DNA from: Piscirickettsiaceae bacterium
GTDB lineage: Bacteria; Pseudomonadota; Gammaproteobacteria; Nitrosococcales; Methylophagaceae
Assembly (NCBI GenBank): GCA_030627065.1
Contig: DAOUSV010000081.1
Coordinates: forward strand, 1 to 6,779
Length of the DNA: 6,779 nt
Reading direction: 5' to 3'
Shown: in pieces, positions 1 to 6,593 of the stretch
Layout of the letters: the number at the start of each line of letters is the position of its first letter
How positions within the stretch are numbered: position 1 is the stretch's first letter
Program-made: the position numbers and the translations under genes
The notes under the pieces: generated by a model
Database searches by the model: none
Told to the model about the DNA's origin: nothing
What the model saw: only the letters and a program-made list of their open reading frames with translations

Positions 1-1
1 A

Positions 2-739
2 GCTGCTGGTTCATCTACTGCTCCTCCAGCATTGACTGAAGGCACATCAAGCTTTGGTCCTATGAGCCGTAAGATGAAAGATAAAGAAACAGCTGCTTTC
101 GAAACTAAATATGGCTACAAAGCAACACCAATTCGTGTAGCGATTGATGCTTTAGCAGTTTATGTACATAAAGATAACCCAATTGAAGGTTTATCTATTC
201 CTCAAGTTGATGCGATTTTCTCTGCAACACGTAAATGTGGCCATGCAGAAGATATTACTAACTGGAGCCAAGCGGGTGTTGCTGATCTAGGAAGTATCCA
301 AATTTACGGTCGTAACTCAGTGTCTGGTACATATGGTTACTTCAAGAAAAAAGCCTTATGTAAAGGTGATTACAAAAACAATGTAAATGAGCAACCGGGT
401 TCTGCATCTGTAGTTCAAGGCGTAACTAAATCATTAAATGGTATTGGTTACTCTGGTATCGGTTACAAAACATCAGGTGTTAAAGCCGTTGCTTTAACTA
501 AAAAGCCAGGTCAACCGTTTATTGAAGCATCTAAAGCAAACGCTGCTAATGGTACATACCCATTATCTCGTTACCTTTACGTTTACGTAAACAAAGCACC
601 TAACAAACCATTATCACCTATTGATCGCGAATTTGTGAAAATGATGCTGTCTAAAGCAGGTCAACGTGTTGTTATTAAAGATGGTTACGTGCCATTACCA
701 GCATCAGTTGTAGAAAAAGAGCTTGCTAAAATAAAATAG
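2..739 (+). CDS. pstS: PstS, periplasmic phosphate-binding protein (5' end outside window)
   Basis: Substrate-binding protein of the Pst phosphate ABC transporter; it binds free phosphate in the periplasm and delivers it to PstC/PstA. The reading frame is open from base 2, giving 245 residues of the C-terminal part; the TTG at 32 is an internal Leu codon, not a start. Family hallmarks are visible: the segment FGPMSRKMK (53-79), the phosphate-contacting loop RNSVSGT (311-331), then NEQPGSASVV, a GIGYSGIGYK stretch and a C-terminal YPLSRYLYVYVN block. The two Cys residues (in RKCGH and ALCKG) sit as in Pseudomonas-type PstS as I remember it and could form a disulfide. The signal peptide, start and promoter lie upstream of the window. 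The stop TAG at 737-739 is followed within 30 nt by an intrinsic terminator, which would let pstS be transcribed more than the rest of the operon. Identification is confident. Confidence 0.95.
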   Translation, partial: AAGSSTAPPALTEGTSSFGPMSRKMKDKETAAFETKYGYKATPIRVAIDALAVYVHKDNPIEGLSIPQVDAIFSATRKCGHAEDITNWSQAGVADLGSIQIYGRNSVSGTYGYFKKKALCKGDYKNNVNEQPGSASVVQGVTKSLNGIGYSGIGYKTSGVKAVALTKKPGQPFIEASKANAANGTYPLSRYLYVYVNKAPNKPLSPIDREFVKMMLSKAGQRVVIKDGYVPLPASVVEKELAKIK

Positions 740-765
740 CTTTTAGTTAAAGCATTAAATAGATT

Positions 766-792
766 CGCCCTACACTTGTGTGGGGCGTTTTT
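766..792 (+). terminator. Intrinsic terminator after pstS
   Basis: The arms CGCCCTACAC (766-775) and GTGTGGGGCG (778-787) pair over ten positions with one G-T wobble. In practice the innermost pairs open to leave a small loop around TT. The stem is followed directly by TTTTT (788-792). It lies 26 nt after the pstS stop. As it is inside the pst operon, it probably acts as a partial terminator that makes the binding protein more abundant than the membrane parts, a common arrangement for ABC importers (inference). Confidence 0.85.
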
Positions 793-806
793 CTATATGT
801 AGGATA

Positions 807-847
807 CTGTTGCCACTCTCTCGTACATACGCGAGAGTGACAGTTTT
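807..847 (+). other. Second imperfect hairpin in the pstS-pstC gap
   Basis: CACTCTCTCG (814-823) pairs with CGCGAGAGTG (830-839) around a TACATA loop, with one T-C mismatch. An outer CTGT/ACAG pair (807-810 with 840-843) extends it past a three-base bulge, and TTTT follows (844-847). It may be a weak second terminator, or a structure protecting the 5' end of the pstCAB-phoU mRNA or the 3' end of the pstS mRNA from nucleases. The fold is clear; the function is not known. Confidence 0.55.
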
Positions 848-863
848 GTAGTCAGGCTATATT
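837..863 (+). promoter_or_regulatory. Possible weak internal promoter ahead of pstC
   Basis: GTGACA (837-842, 5 of 6 to TTGACA) and TATATT (858-863, 5 of 6 to TATAAT) are separated by 15 bp, which is shorter than the usual 17. A start near 870 would leave only about 13 nt before the pstC ATG. It would allow a low basal supply of pstCAB-phoU independent of the pstS promoter. In such AT-rich DNA a chance match is quite possible. Confidence 0.25.
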
Positions 864-882
864 GAAATAATATTGAGAACTT

Positions 883-3162
883 ATGGTTGAACATTCTGTA
901 AAAAATAGCGTACTTCCTAAGGTAAATTCGCCCATCGCTATTCGTCGCCGTAAATGGCGTGAAACAAAAGACCGTATAGCTAAATATGGTGTAGCTACAG
1001 GCGGCATGGCCGTCATCTTTGCCATAGTATTAATTTTCTTTTATCTACTTTATGTTGTTATGCCATTATTTTATGGTGCAGAAATTGAGACAACAGCAGA
1101 ATTTGAACAACAGAAAAACACAATAAGCCACGTCACGTTGAATGAATATAATGACGTTGCTTTAAGTTTGGATATGCAAGGCCAAGTTCGCTTTTTTGCA
1201 GCAGCAAGTGGCGAAACAATGCTCAGCCCATTATTACCTTTGGCTGATGCAGAAATCAGTAGCTTTGCTAAGGGTGACCCTTCAACTGGTGTATTTGCAT
1301 ATGGTTTTGCCGATGGCCAAGCACTGATTTTCAAACAAGCATATAAAATTAGTTATCCCAAAGATATTCGTACCATTACACCACGGATTGAGTTTCCTAT
1401 TGATGATGAGCCATTAATACTTGATGCCCAAGGTCAATCATTACGATTACTTACGGTTCAAAGCAATGAAGAACAAACAACGCTTGCCGCCGTTACTACT
1501 GATAATCGGGTAGTATTAACCGGCTTACTTCGTGAAGAAAGTTTTATGGATGAAGATGAGCTCACCATTGAACGGCTTAGTTCAGAAATTCGATTGCCAC
1601 CACTCGTTACGGCAACACATTTAGTGATGGATATCGATCAACGTGAACTTTATTTGGCTGATAATAATGGTTTTATCTCTTTCTATGATATTCAAGATAT
1701 TACTGCACCTCGTTTAGTACAAAAAATTAGAGCCGTACCATCAGGCGTTAACATTACCGTTATTGAGTTCTTAACAGGTGGTATTTCAATTTTAGTCGGT
1801 CGTAGTGATGGACAGATTGATCAATGGTTCCCTGTTCGCGATCAAAGTAATAATTACACTCTACATAATGTACGTAGCTTTTCTGACCAAAGCGCGCCCA
1901 TTATTGCTATTTCGCCAGAATATGCACGTAAAGGTTTCTTAACCTTAGATGCAACCGGCCTCTTTGGTATTTATCACACCACAGCAGAACGAACCTTATT
2001 AATTGAGCCGTTAATAAAAGAGTCACAAGCTCGTAATACTGTTATGGCTATTTCGCCTCGTGCCAACGGCCTATTAAGCTTAACAAAAGACGGTGAAATT
2101 AAATTATTAGCGATTGATAATGAACATCCTGATGTGTCGTGGCATTCATTATGGGAAGAAGTTTGGTATGAAAGCCGTGATAAGCCAGAGCATCTGTGGC
2201 AGTCATCGTCAGCAAGTAATGATTTTGAACCTAAGTTCAGCTTAACACCACTCACATTCGGCACATTAAAAGCCGCTTTTTATGCCATGGCAATCGCAAT
2301 GCCCCTCGCTATTTTTGGTGCGATATTTACCGCTTACTTTATGTCACCGAGCATGAGAAAAATTGTTAAGCCAACCATTGAGATTATGGAAGCATTACCA
2401 ACCGTTATTTTGGGTTTCTTAGCAGGATTATGGTTAGCTCCTATTGTCGAGGGTAACCTTCCCGGCGTATTCAGTATCTTTATTATGACCCCGATTATGA
2501 TCGTATTAACCGCTTGGGGCTGGACGCAACTGCCGAGTAGTTTCCGTGAACGTATTCCTGATGGCTGGGAGTCTGCAATCTTAATTCCCGTGGTTATCTT
2601 GGTCGGTATTGTCTCCATGATGATGAGCCCAACCATTGAAGCATGGTTATTTAATGGCAATATGCCAGAGTGGTTAAACCAAAACGGTATCGGCTTTGAT
2701 CAGCGTAACTCATTAGTCGTTGGAATGGTGATGGGATTTGCCGTCATTCCTACTATCTTTTCGATTACTGAAGATGCCATCTTTGGTGTGCCAAAACACC
2801 TAACTATCGGCTCTCTAGCACTGGGAGCAACACCGTGGCAAACATTAACACGGGTTGTTTTACTAACCGCTAGTCCGGGTATTTTCTCAGCGGTCATGAT
2901 TGGTCTAGGGCGCGCAGTAGGTGAAACCATGATCGTATTAATGGCAACAGGGAATACGCCAATTATGGACTTTAATATCTTTGAAGGATTCCGAGCCTTA
3001 TCCGCCAATATTGCGGTTGAAATGCCAGAAGCAGAAGTTGCTAGCTCGCATTATCGAGTGCTATTTTTAGCCGCTTTAGTGTTATTTATGGCAACTTTTG
3101 TGTTCAATACCGTGGCTGAAGTAGTTCGTCAGCGTTTACGCACTAAATACAGCAGCTTATAA
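883..3162 (+). CDS. pstC: PstC, long-form phosphate ABC transporter permease with a large periplasmic domain
   Basis: One of the two inner-membrane channel subunits of the Pst importer. At 759 residues it is more than twice the length of E. coli PstC (319). In order: a basic cytosolic N-terminus, TM1 at about 38-62, a soluble region at about 65-445 that should face the periplasm, then the permease core from about 455. The core has hydrophobic segments near 459-486, 504-522, 529-547, 563-581, 610-630, 665-690 and 725-747. The ABC-coupling loop is SLALGATPWQTL (about 644-655). The GRAVGETM motif (676-683) carries the Arg/Glu pair (R677, E681) that matches functionally important residues of E. 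coli PstC. Compared with E. coli there are two extra hydrophobic segments between TM3 and TM4, which keeps the topology parity. The long form is known from Pseudomonas and relatives (Pfam DUF3708 region, from memory). The soluble region shows about seven D-x-x-G-like repeats (see findings). The ATG at 883 has a weak GAG (875-877) at 5-nt spacing. Confidence 0.95.
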   Translation: MVEHSVKNSVLPKVNSPIAIRRRKWRETKDRIAKYGVATGGMAVIFAIVLIFFYLLYVVMPLFYGAEIETTAEFEQQKNTISHVTLNEYNDVALSLDMQGQVRFFAAASGETMLSPLLPLADAEISSFAKGDPSTGVFAYGFADGQALIFKQAYKISYPKDIRTITPRIEFPIDDEPLILDAQGQSLRLLTVQSNEEQTTLAAVTTDNRVVLTGLLREESFMDEDELTIERLSSEIRLPPLVTATHLVMDIDQRELYLADNNGFISFYDIQDITAPRLVQKIRAVPSGVNITVIEFLTGGISILVGRSDGQIDQWFPVRDQSNNYTLHNVRSFSDQSAPIIAISPEYARKGFLTLDATGLFGIYHTTAERTLLIEPLIKESQARNTVMAISPRANGLLSLTKDGEIKLLAIDNEHPDVSWHSLWEEVWYESRDKPEHLWQSSSASNDFEPKFSLTPLTFGTLKAAFYAMAIAMPLAIFGAIFTAYFMSPSMRKIVKPTIEIMEALPTVILGFLAGLWLAPIVEGNLPGVFSIFIMTPIMIVLTAWGWTQLPSSFRERIPDGWESAILIPVVILVGIVSMMMSPTIEAWLFNGNMPEWLNQNGIGFDQRNSLVVGMVMGFAVIPTIFSITEDAIFGVPKHLTIGSLALGATPWQTLTRVVLLTASPGIFSAVMIGLGRAVGETMIVLMATGNTPIMDFNIFEGFRALSANIAVEMPEAEVASSHYRVLFLAALVLFMATFVFNTVAEVVRQRLRTKYSSL

Positions 3163-3180
3163 AAGAAGAGTTAATTAATT

Positions 3181-4851
3181 ATGTCTAAACAATCATTGTC
3201 TTCTTGGTATAAAAGCGGCTCGCCATGGGTGTGGCTAAATGCCGGCGCTGTCAGCATTAGCTTAGTAATGGTGGTCGGCCTATTAGGTCTGATTGCAGTT
3301 CGCGGCCTAAGTCATTTCTGGCCTGCCAATGTGATGGAAGTTAGCTATACCGCTCCGAATCAAAAAGTAGAAATATTAATCGGTGAATTGATTGAAACGG
3401 AAACAGTTCCTGCTTCACAACTAAAACGTGCCGGGCTTGAGTTAGCAGAAGGTCAAGGAAGTGCCGAGCGCATGCTTATTAAAGTAGGTAATCGTGATTA
3501 CTTTGGTATGGACTTTCGCTGGGTCAATGGCCCTTGGTTGGCTGAGGCGAATCACCCGAAAGAGTTACTTTCAATTGAACGTCGGGAATGGGGTCGTTTT
3601 TACGGTCGTCTTGTTTCTATTAAACAACAAAGTAAAGTTGTTGCCTCAGGTGATAATGCCTATGATGAATTACAACAACGTTTAGAACGAAGTAATGATC
3701 TGATTGGAGAAATCAAACGCCTTGAACACGGCGAGATCGGTAAAATTAATCACGCTATGGAATCGATTCGTCTTGATAAGCGTCGTTTAACTTTAAATGA
3801 TGTTGCAAAAGAGTCACATGAATATGCTGATTTAGCATTCAAGAAAGAAAAGTTAGATGCTGACTATAGTGAGTTACAAAAACAATTAGCCGTTTTATAT
3901 ACCGATTTAAACCGTGATCAATTGATAGTAAAAATGTCGAATGGTCAGGAAGTCGACATTCCTTTCGCCAAAATAGTGCTGGTTCATCGTCCAAATGCGA
4001 TGAACCTTATCGAGAAGATCGGCTTTTATGGCCATGCAATCTGGGACTTTGTTTCTAGTGACCCGCGTGAAGCAAATACAGAAGGTGGTGTATTTCCTGC
4101 CATCTTCGGCACTATTATGATGGTGTTGATTATGGCCGTGCTTGTCACACCCTTTGGTGTGGTCGCTGCGGTTTACTTAAAAGAATATGCTAAACAAGGG
4201 CCAATCATTCGTTTAATTCGTATTGCAGTTAATAACTTAGCGGGGGTCCCGTCAATTGTTTACGGTGTGTTTGGTCTAGGTTTCTTTGTCTACTTTTTGG
4301 GTGGCAATATTGATGAACTATTCTTTCAAGCGAGTTTGCCAGCACCGACCTTTGGTACACCAGGCCTAATGTGGGCATCGTTAACCTTGGCAATATTAAC
4401 CGTACCAGTTGTTATTGTGGCAACGGAAGAAGGTTTATCTCGTATTCCTCGTGCTATTCGTGAAGGTAGTTTGGCGCTTGGCGCAACCAAGGCTGAAACC
4501 TTATGGCGAACCGTATTACCAATGGCCGCACCTGCGATGATGACGGGTATGATTTTAGCTGTAGCCCGTGCTGCAGGTGAAGTTGCACCGCTAATGATGG
4601 TTGGGGTGGTGAAGTTAGCGCCAGCCTTAGCCGTCGATAATCTTGCACCGTATTTACATTTAGATCGCCAATTTATGCACCTTGGTTTCCATATCTATGA
4701 TGTAGGTTTCCAAAGCCCTAATGTTGAAGCGGCAAGACCTTTAGTTTATGCCACAGCAATCTTATTAGTATTTATTATTATCGGATTAAATTTAGTAGCG
4801 ATTCAAATTAGAAATCGTTTACGTGAGACTTATAAAGCGAGTGAAAGTTAA
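3181..4851 (+). CDS. pstA: PstA, long-form phosphate ABC transporter permease with a helical periplasmic insert
   Basis: Second channel subunit of the Pst importer, pairing with PstC in the inner membrane. It has 556 residues against about 296 in E. coli. TM1 is at about 18-41. Residues 42-303 should be periplasmic: small beta-rich stretches flank a charged helical part (about 158-240) that looks like an antiparallel coiled-coil hairpin, the two arms separated near 203-209. The permease core follows, with TM segments near 305-332, 344-373, 393-414, 450-476 and 521-543. The coupling loop has REGSLALGATKAE (about 427-439) and a downstream LP at 446-447. VARAAGEVAP holds R463 and E467, the equivalent of the conserved Arg/Glu pair. 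The extra N-terminal region corresponds to what Pfam calls DUF3333, from memory. The ATG at 3181 comes 18 nt after the pstC stop; the purine tract AAGAAGAG (3163-3170) is a usable but rather distant ribosome site (10 nt). Confidence 0.95.
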   Translation: MSKQSLSSWYKSGSPWVWLNAGAVSISLVMVVGLLGLIAVRGLSHFWPANVMEVSYTAPNQKVEILIGELIETETVPASQLKRAGLELAEGQGSAERMLIKVGNRDYFGMDFRWVNGPWLAEANHPKELLSIERREWGRFYGRLVSIKQQSKVVASGDNAYDELQQRLERSNDLIGEIKRLEHGEIGKINHAMESIRLDKRRLTLNDVAKESHEYADLAFKKEKLDADYSELQKQLAVLYTDLNRDQLIVKMSNGQEVDIPFAKIVLVHRPNAMNLIEKIGFYGHAIWDFVSSDPREANTEGGVFPAIFGTIMMVLIMAVLVTPFGVVAAVYLKEYAKQGPIIRLIRIAVNNLAGVPSIVYGVFGLGFFVYFLGGNIDELFFQASLPAPTFGTPGLMWASLTLAILTVPVVIVATEEGLSRIPRAIREGSLALGATKAETLWRTVLPMAAPAMMTGMILAVARAAGEVAPLMMVGVVKLAPALAVDNLAPYLHLDRQFMHLGFHIYDVGFQSPNVEAARPLVYATAILLVFIIIGLNLVAIQIRNRLRETYKASES

Positions 4852-4852
4852 T

Positions 4853-5686
4853 ATGGCTGAACAACAATCAGTAGCACGAAACATTGACATCAATTCAATG
4901 AAACGTGGATCAAAAATGAACTTGGAAGCAGAAACTGAGTGTTTACGAGTGAAAGACTTCAATTTGTTTTATGGCGAGAAGCAAGCCTTACATGCCGTCA
5001 ATATGACCATCCCAAAAAATCGGGTAACGGCATTTATCGGCCCCAGTGGTTGTGGTAAATCGACTTTGTTACGCTGCTTTAATCGCATGAATGATTTAAT
5101 TGACTCCGTTAGTATTGAAGGTCAAATGTTACTCGATGGCAATGATCTTAATGCGCCCTCAGTCAATGTTGCCGACTTACGTCGTCAGGTAGGCATGGTG
5201 TTTCAAAAACCAAATCCTTTCCCTAAATCTATTTATGAAAATGTTGCTTATGGATTACGCTTGCAAGGCGTGAACGACCGTGCAACCCTCGACAATGTAG
5301 TAGAAAAATCATTGAAAGGTGCCGCCTTATGGAATGAGGTGAAAGATCGCTTGCAAGAATCTGCAATGGGCTTATCGGGTGGACAGCAGCAGCGTTTGGT
5401 TATTGCACGAGCAATCGCAATTGAGCCTGAAGTATTATTATTAGATGAACCTGCTTCAGCGTTAGATCCCCTTTCAACCTTGAAAATCGAAGAGTTGATT
5501 CATGAGTTAAAAGAGAAATACACTATTGTCATTGTGACTCACAATATGCAACAAGCGGCACGCGTATCTGATTACACCGCCTTTATGTATATGGGTGAGT
5601 TAATTGAGTTTGGTGCAACAGATGAGTTATTTACCAACCCTAAGAACAAACAAACAGAAGACTATATAACAGGTAGATATGGTTAG
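4853..5686 (+). CDS. pstB: PstB, phosphate ABC transporter ATPase
   Basis: Cytosolic ATPase that drives phosphate import through PstC/PstA, acting as a dimer. From the ATG at 4853 it has 277 residues and every nucleotide-binding motif: Walker A GPSGCGKST (63-71), Q-loop VFQKPNPFP with Q118, signature LSGGQQQ (174-180), Walker B VLLLDE (194-199), D-loop SALD (202-205) and switch H230 in VTHNMQQAARVSD. The C-terminus KKQTEDYITGRYG-like ending (here NKQTEDYITGRYG) is typical of PstB. About 30 N-terminal residues precede the first strand, so it is longer than E. coli PstB (257) and like the Pseudomonas form. The ATG at 4853 lies one base after the pstA TAA, which suggests translational coupling; no strong ribosome site is seen. 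An in-frame GTG at 4823 would add ten residues but overlaps pstA and is less likely. Walker-B-adjacent DEPASALDP has Ala where many PstB have Cys, which should be harmless. Confidence 0.97.
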   Translation: MAEQQSVARNIDINSMKRGSKMNLEAETECLRVKDFNLFYGEKQALHAVNMTIPKNRVTAFIGPSGCGKSTLLRCFNRMNDLIDSVSIEGQMLLDGNDLNAPSVNVADLRRQVGMVFQKPNPFPKSIYENVAYGLRLQGVNDRATLDNVVEKSLKGAALWNEVKDRLQESAMGLSGGQQQRLVIARAIAIEPEVLLLDEPASALDPLSTLKIEELIHELKEKYTIVIVTHNMQQAARVSDYTAFMYMGELIEFGATDELFTNPKNKQTEDYITGRYG

Positions 5687-5745
5687 CAGCGATCTCTAAA
5701 TATTAAAAGATAATGACAGCACCCGAAGCCACAAATAGAAAAAAT

Positions 5746-5750
5746 AAGGA
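5746..5750 (+). promoter_or_regulatory. Ribosome binding site of phoU
   Basis: AAGGA stands 3 nt before the ATG at 5754 and 6 nt before the adjacent in-frame ATG at 5757. Normal spacing favours the second ATG, so the PhoU start is set at 5757. Confidence 0.7.
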
Positions 5751-5756
5751 TAAATG

Positions 5757-6470
5757 ATGACAACAACAAATTCACAGCATATATCGCAACAATTCGAGCA
5801 AGAATTGCAGGATATTCGTTCACGTGTTTTAACAATGGGCGGCTTAGTCGAACAACAACTTGACAACGCACTAAAATCATTAAAAAAATCAGATATGGAC
5901 TTGGCGAAAAGTGTGATGGAAGACGATCGCCTTGTTAATGATCTTGAAATGAAAATTGATGAAGAGTGCATTCAAATTATTGCCTTACGTCAACCTACCG
6001 CTAGTGATTTAAGGTTGGTAACGGTCATATTAAAAGCAATTACAGACTTAGAACGTGTCGGTGATGAAGCTCATAACATTGCTCAACAGACATTAAATTT
6101 ATCTGAAATGATGCACGCTAAAAAGAGCTATGGTGAACTATCGACACTTGGCAATCATGTAAAAGGATTGTTACGTGACGCCTTAGATGCCTTTGCTCGT
6201 TTAGATGTAGAGGCCGCATTAGCTGTAGCACGAGAAGTACAAGAAGCTGATGTCGAATATGAAAGTTTTATGCGTACAATGTTGACTTATATGATGGAAG
6301 ATCCACGCACGATTTCACGCGTTCTAGACATGATGTGGTCAGCAAGAGCATTAGAACGAATTGCTGCTCACACACATAACTTATGTGAATATGTCATTTA
6401 CTTGGTTGAAGGGAAAGATGTGCGTCACTTAAGCGTTGAGCACATTGAAAAAGTATTAGACCGTGACTAA
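5757..6470 (+). CDS. phoU: PhoU, negative regulator of the Pho response
   Basis: Peripheral cytosolic protein that links the Pst transporter to the sensor kinase PhoR, keeping the Pho regulon off when phosphate is plentiful. The 237 residues match the usual size (E. coli about 241). Two three-helix PhoU repeats are visible, at about 24-111 and 126-211, all-helical and without membrane segments. The first carries the metal-site motif ERVGDE (99-104) after DEECIQIIALRQPTASDLR. The second ends in MMEDPRTISRVLDM and ALERIAAHTHNLCEYVIYL, where the customary ERIGD is ERIAA (A203, A204), an unusual loss of the Asp (see findings). The final VRHL is also family-typical. It follows pstB by 70 nt with its own good ribosome site, and no promoter is evident in that gap, so it is probably cotranscribed with the pst genes. 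A start three bases earlier (5754) is possible. No terminator is recognisable downstream. Confidence 0.95.
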   Translation: MTTTNSQHISQQFEQELQDIRSRVLTMGGLVEQQLDNALKSLKKSDMDLAKSVMEDDRLVNDLEMKIDEECIQIIALRQPTASDLRLVTVILKAITDLERVGDEAHNIAQQTLNLSEMMHAKKSYGELSTLGNHVKGLLRDALDAFARLDVEAALAVAREVQEADVEYESFMRTMLTYMMEDPRTISRVLDMMWSARALERIAAHTHNLCEYVIYLVEGKDVRHLSVEHIEKVLDRD

Positions 6471-6478
6471 TTAGACCA

Positions 6479-6507
6479 TTGTCATAAAACTGTCATAAAA
6501 GTTTCAT
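6479..6507 (+). promoter_or_regulatory. Pho box: three PhoB half-sites in 11-bp register
   Basis: Half-sites TTGTCAT (6479-6485), CTGTCAT (6490-6496) and GTTTCAT (6501-6507) are spaced by 4-bp A-rich linkers. The first two form a nearly perfect copy of the E. coli PhoB consensus (CTGTCAT, 4 bp, CTGTCAT); the third is a weaker match in the same register. PhoB would bind here under phosphate limitation and recruit RNA polymerase in place of a -35 element. The position, between phoU and the porin gene, says the porin belongs to the Pho regulon. Confidence 0.88.
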
Positions 6508-6517
6508 TCTACTGAAA

Positions 6518-6523
6518 TATATC
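6518..6523 (+). promoter_or_regulatory. -10 element of the PhoB-dependent porin promoter
   Basis: TATATC (4 of 6 to TATAAT) begins 10 bp after the last Pho half-site, the same geometry as I recall for the E. coli phoA promoter. No -35 hexamer is expected at a PhoB-activated promoter. Transcription would start near 6530, giving a leader of about 64 nt. Neighbouring AT-rich hexamers are possible alternatives. Confidence 0.5.
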
Positions 6524-6581
6524 CTTGTTACCATCTTCCTACTCGGTAAATTTAACCGATAAAAAGAATTTAATAACTAAT

Positions 6582-6586
6582 AAGGA
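6582..6586 (+). promoter_or_regulatory. Ribosome binding site selecting the TTG start of the porin gene
   Basis: AAGGA lies 7 nt before the TTG at 6594. The TTG is the only start codon that gives an intact signal peptide: the next in-frame ATG falls after the cleavage site. Confidence 0.75.
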
Positions 6587-6593
6587 TAATCCC

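Noticed and set aside
838..860. A Pho-box-like sequence on the - strand (CTGTCAC preceded by CTGACTA) between pstS and pstC.
   Set aside because: The two half-sites are 5 bp apart instead of 4, the upstream one matches poorly, it points away from pstC, and CTGTCAC coincides with the 3' arm of the hairpin.
1974..3008. Several minus-strand open frames of about 96-108 codons opposite pstC.
   Set aside because: They are mirror frames of a long, clearly coding gene, with no recognisable protein features or start signals.
4823..4852. A GTG at 4823 as an upstream start for pstB.
   Set aside because: It would put the pstB N-terminus inside pstA by 29 nt and add a basic stretch with no counterpart I know of in PstB; the ATG at 4853 abuts the pstA stop and gives the length typical of the Pseudomonas-like form.
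5696..5971. Minus-strand open frames over the pstB-phoU junction and 5' phoU, of up to 91 codons.
   Set aside because: They lie mostly opposite the conserved phoU coding sequence, resemble no family I know, are rich in Ser/Cys in the manner of antisense translations, and have no ribosome site.
6471..6478. A terminator for the pst-phoU transcript right after phoU.
   Set aside because: Only the small palindrome CTAATTAG is present at the stop codon; there is no GC stem or T-run before the Pho box.
6543..6559. A short inverted repeat TCGGT/ACCGA around AAATTTA in the porin leader.
   Set aside because: The 5-bp stem is weak, it is not followed by a T-run, and such palindromes are common by chance in AT-rich leaders.
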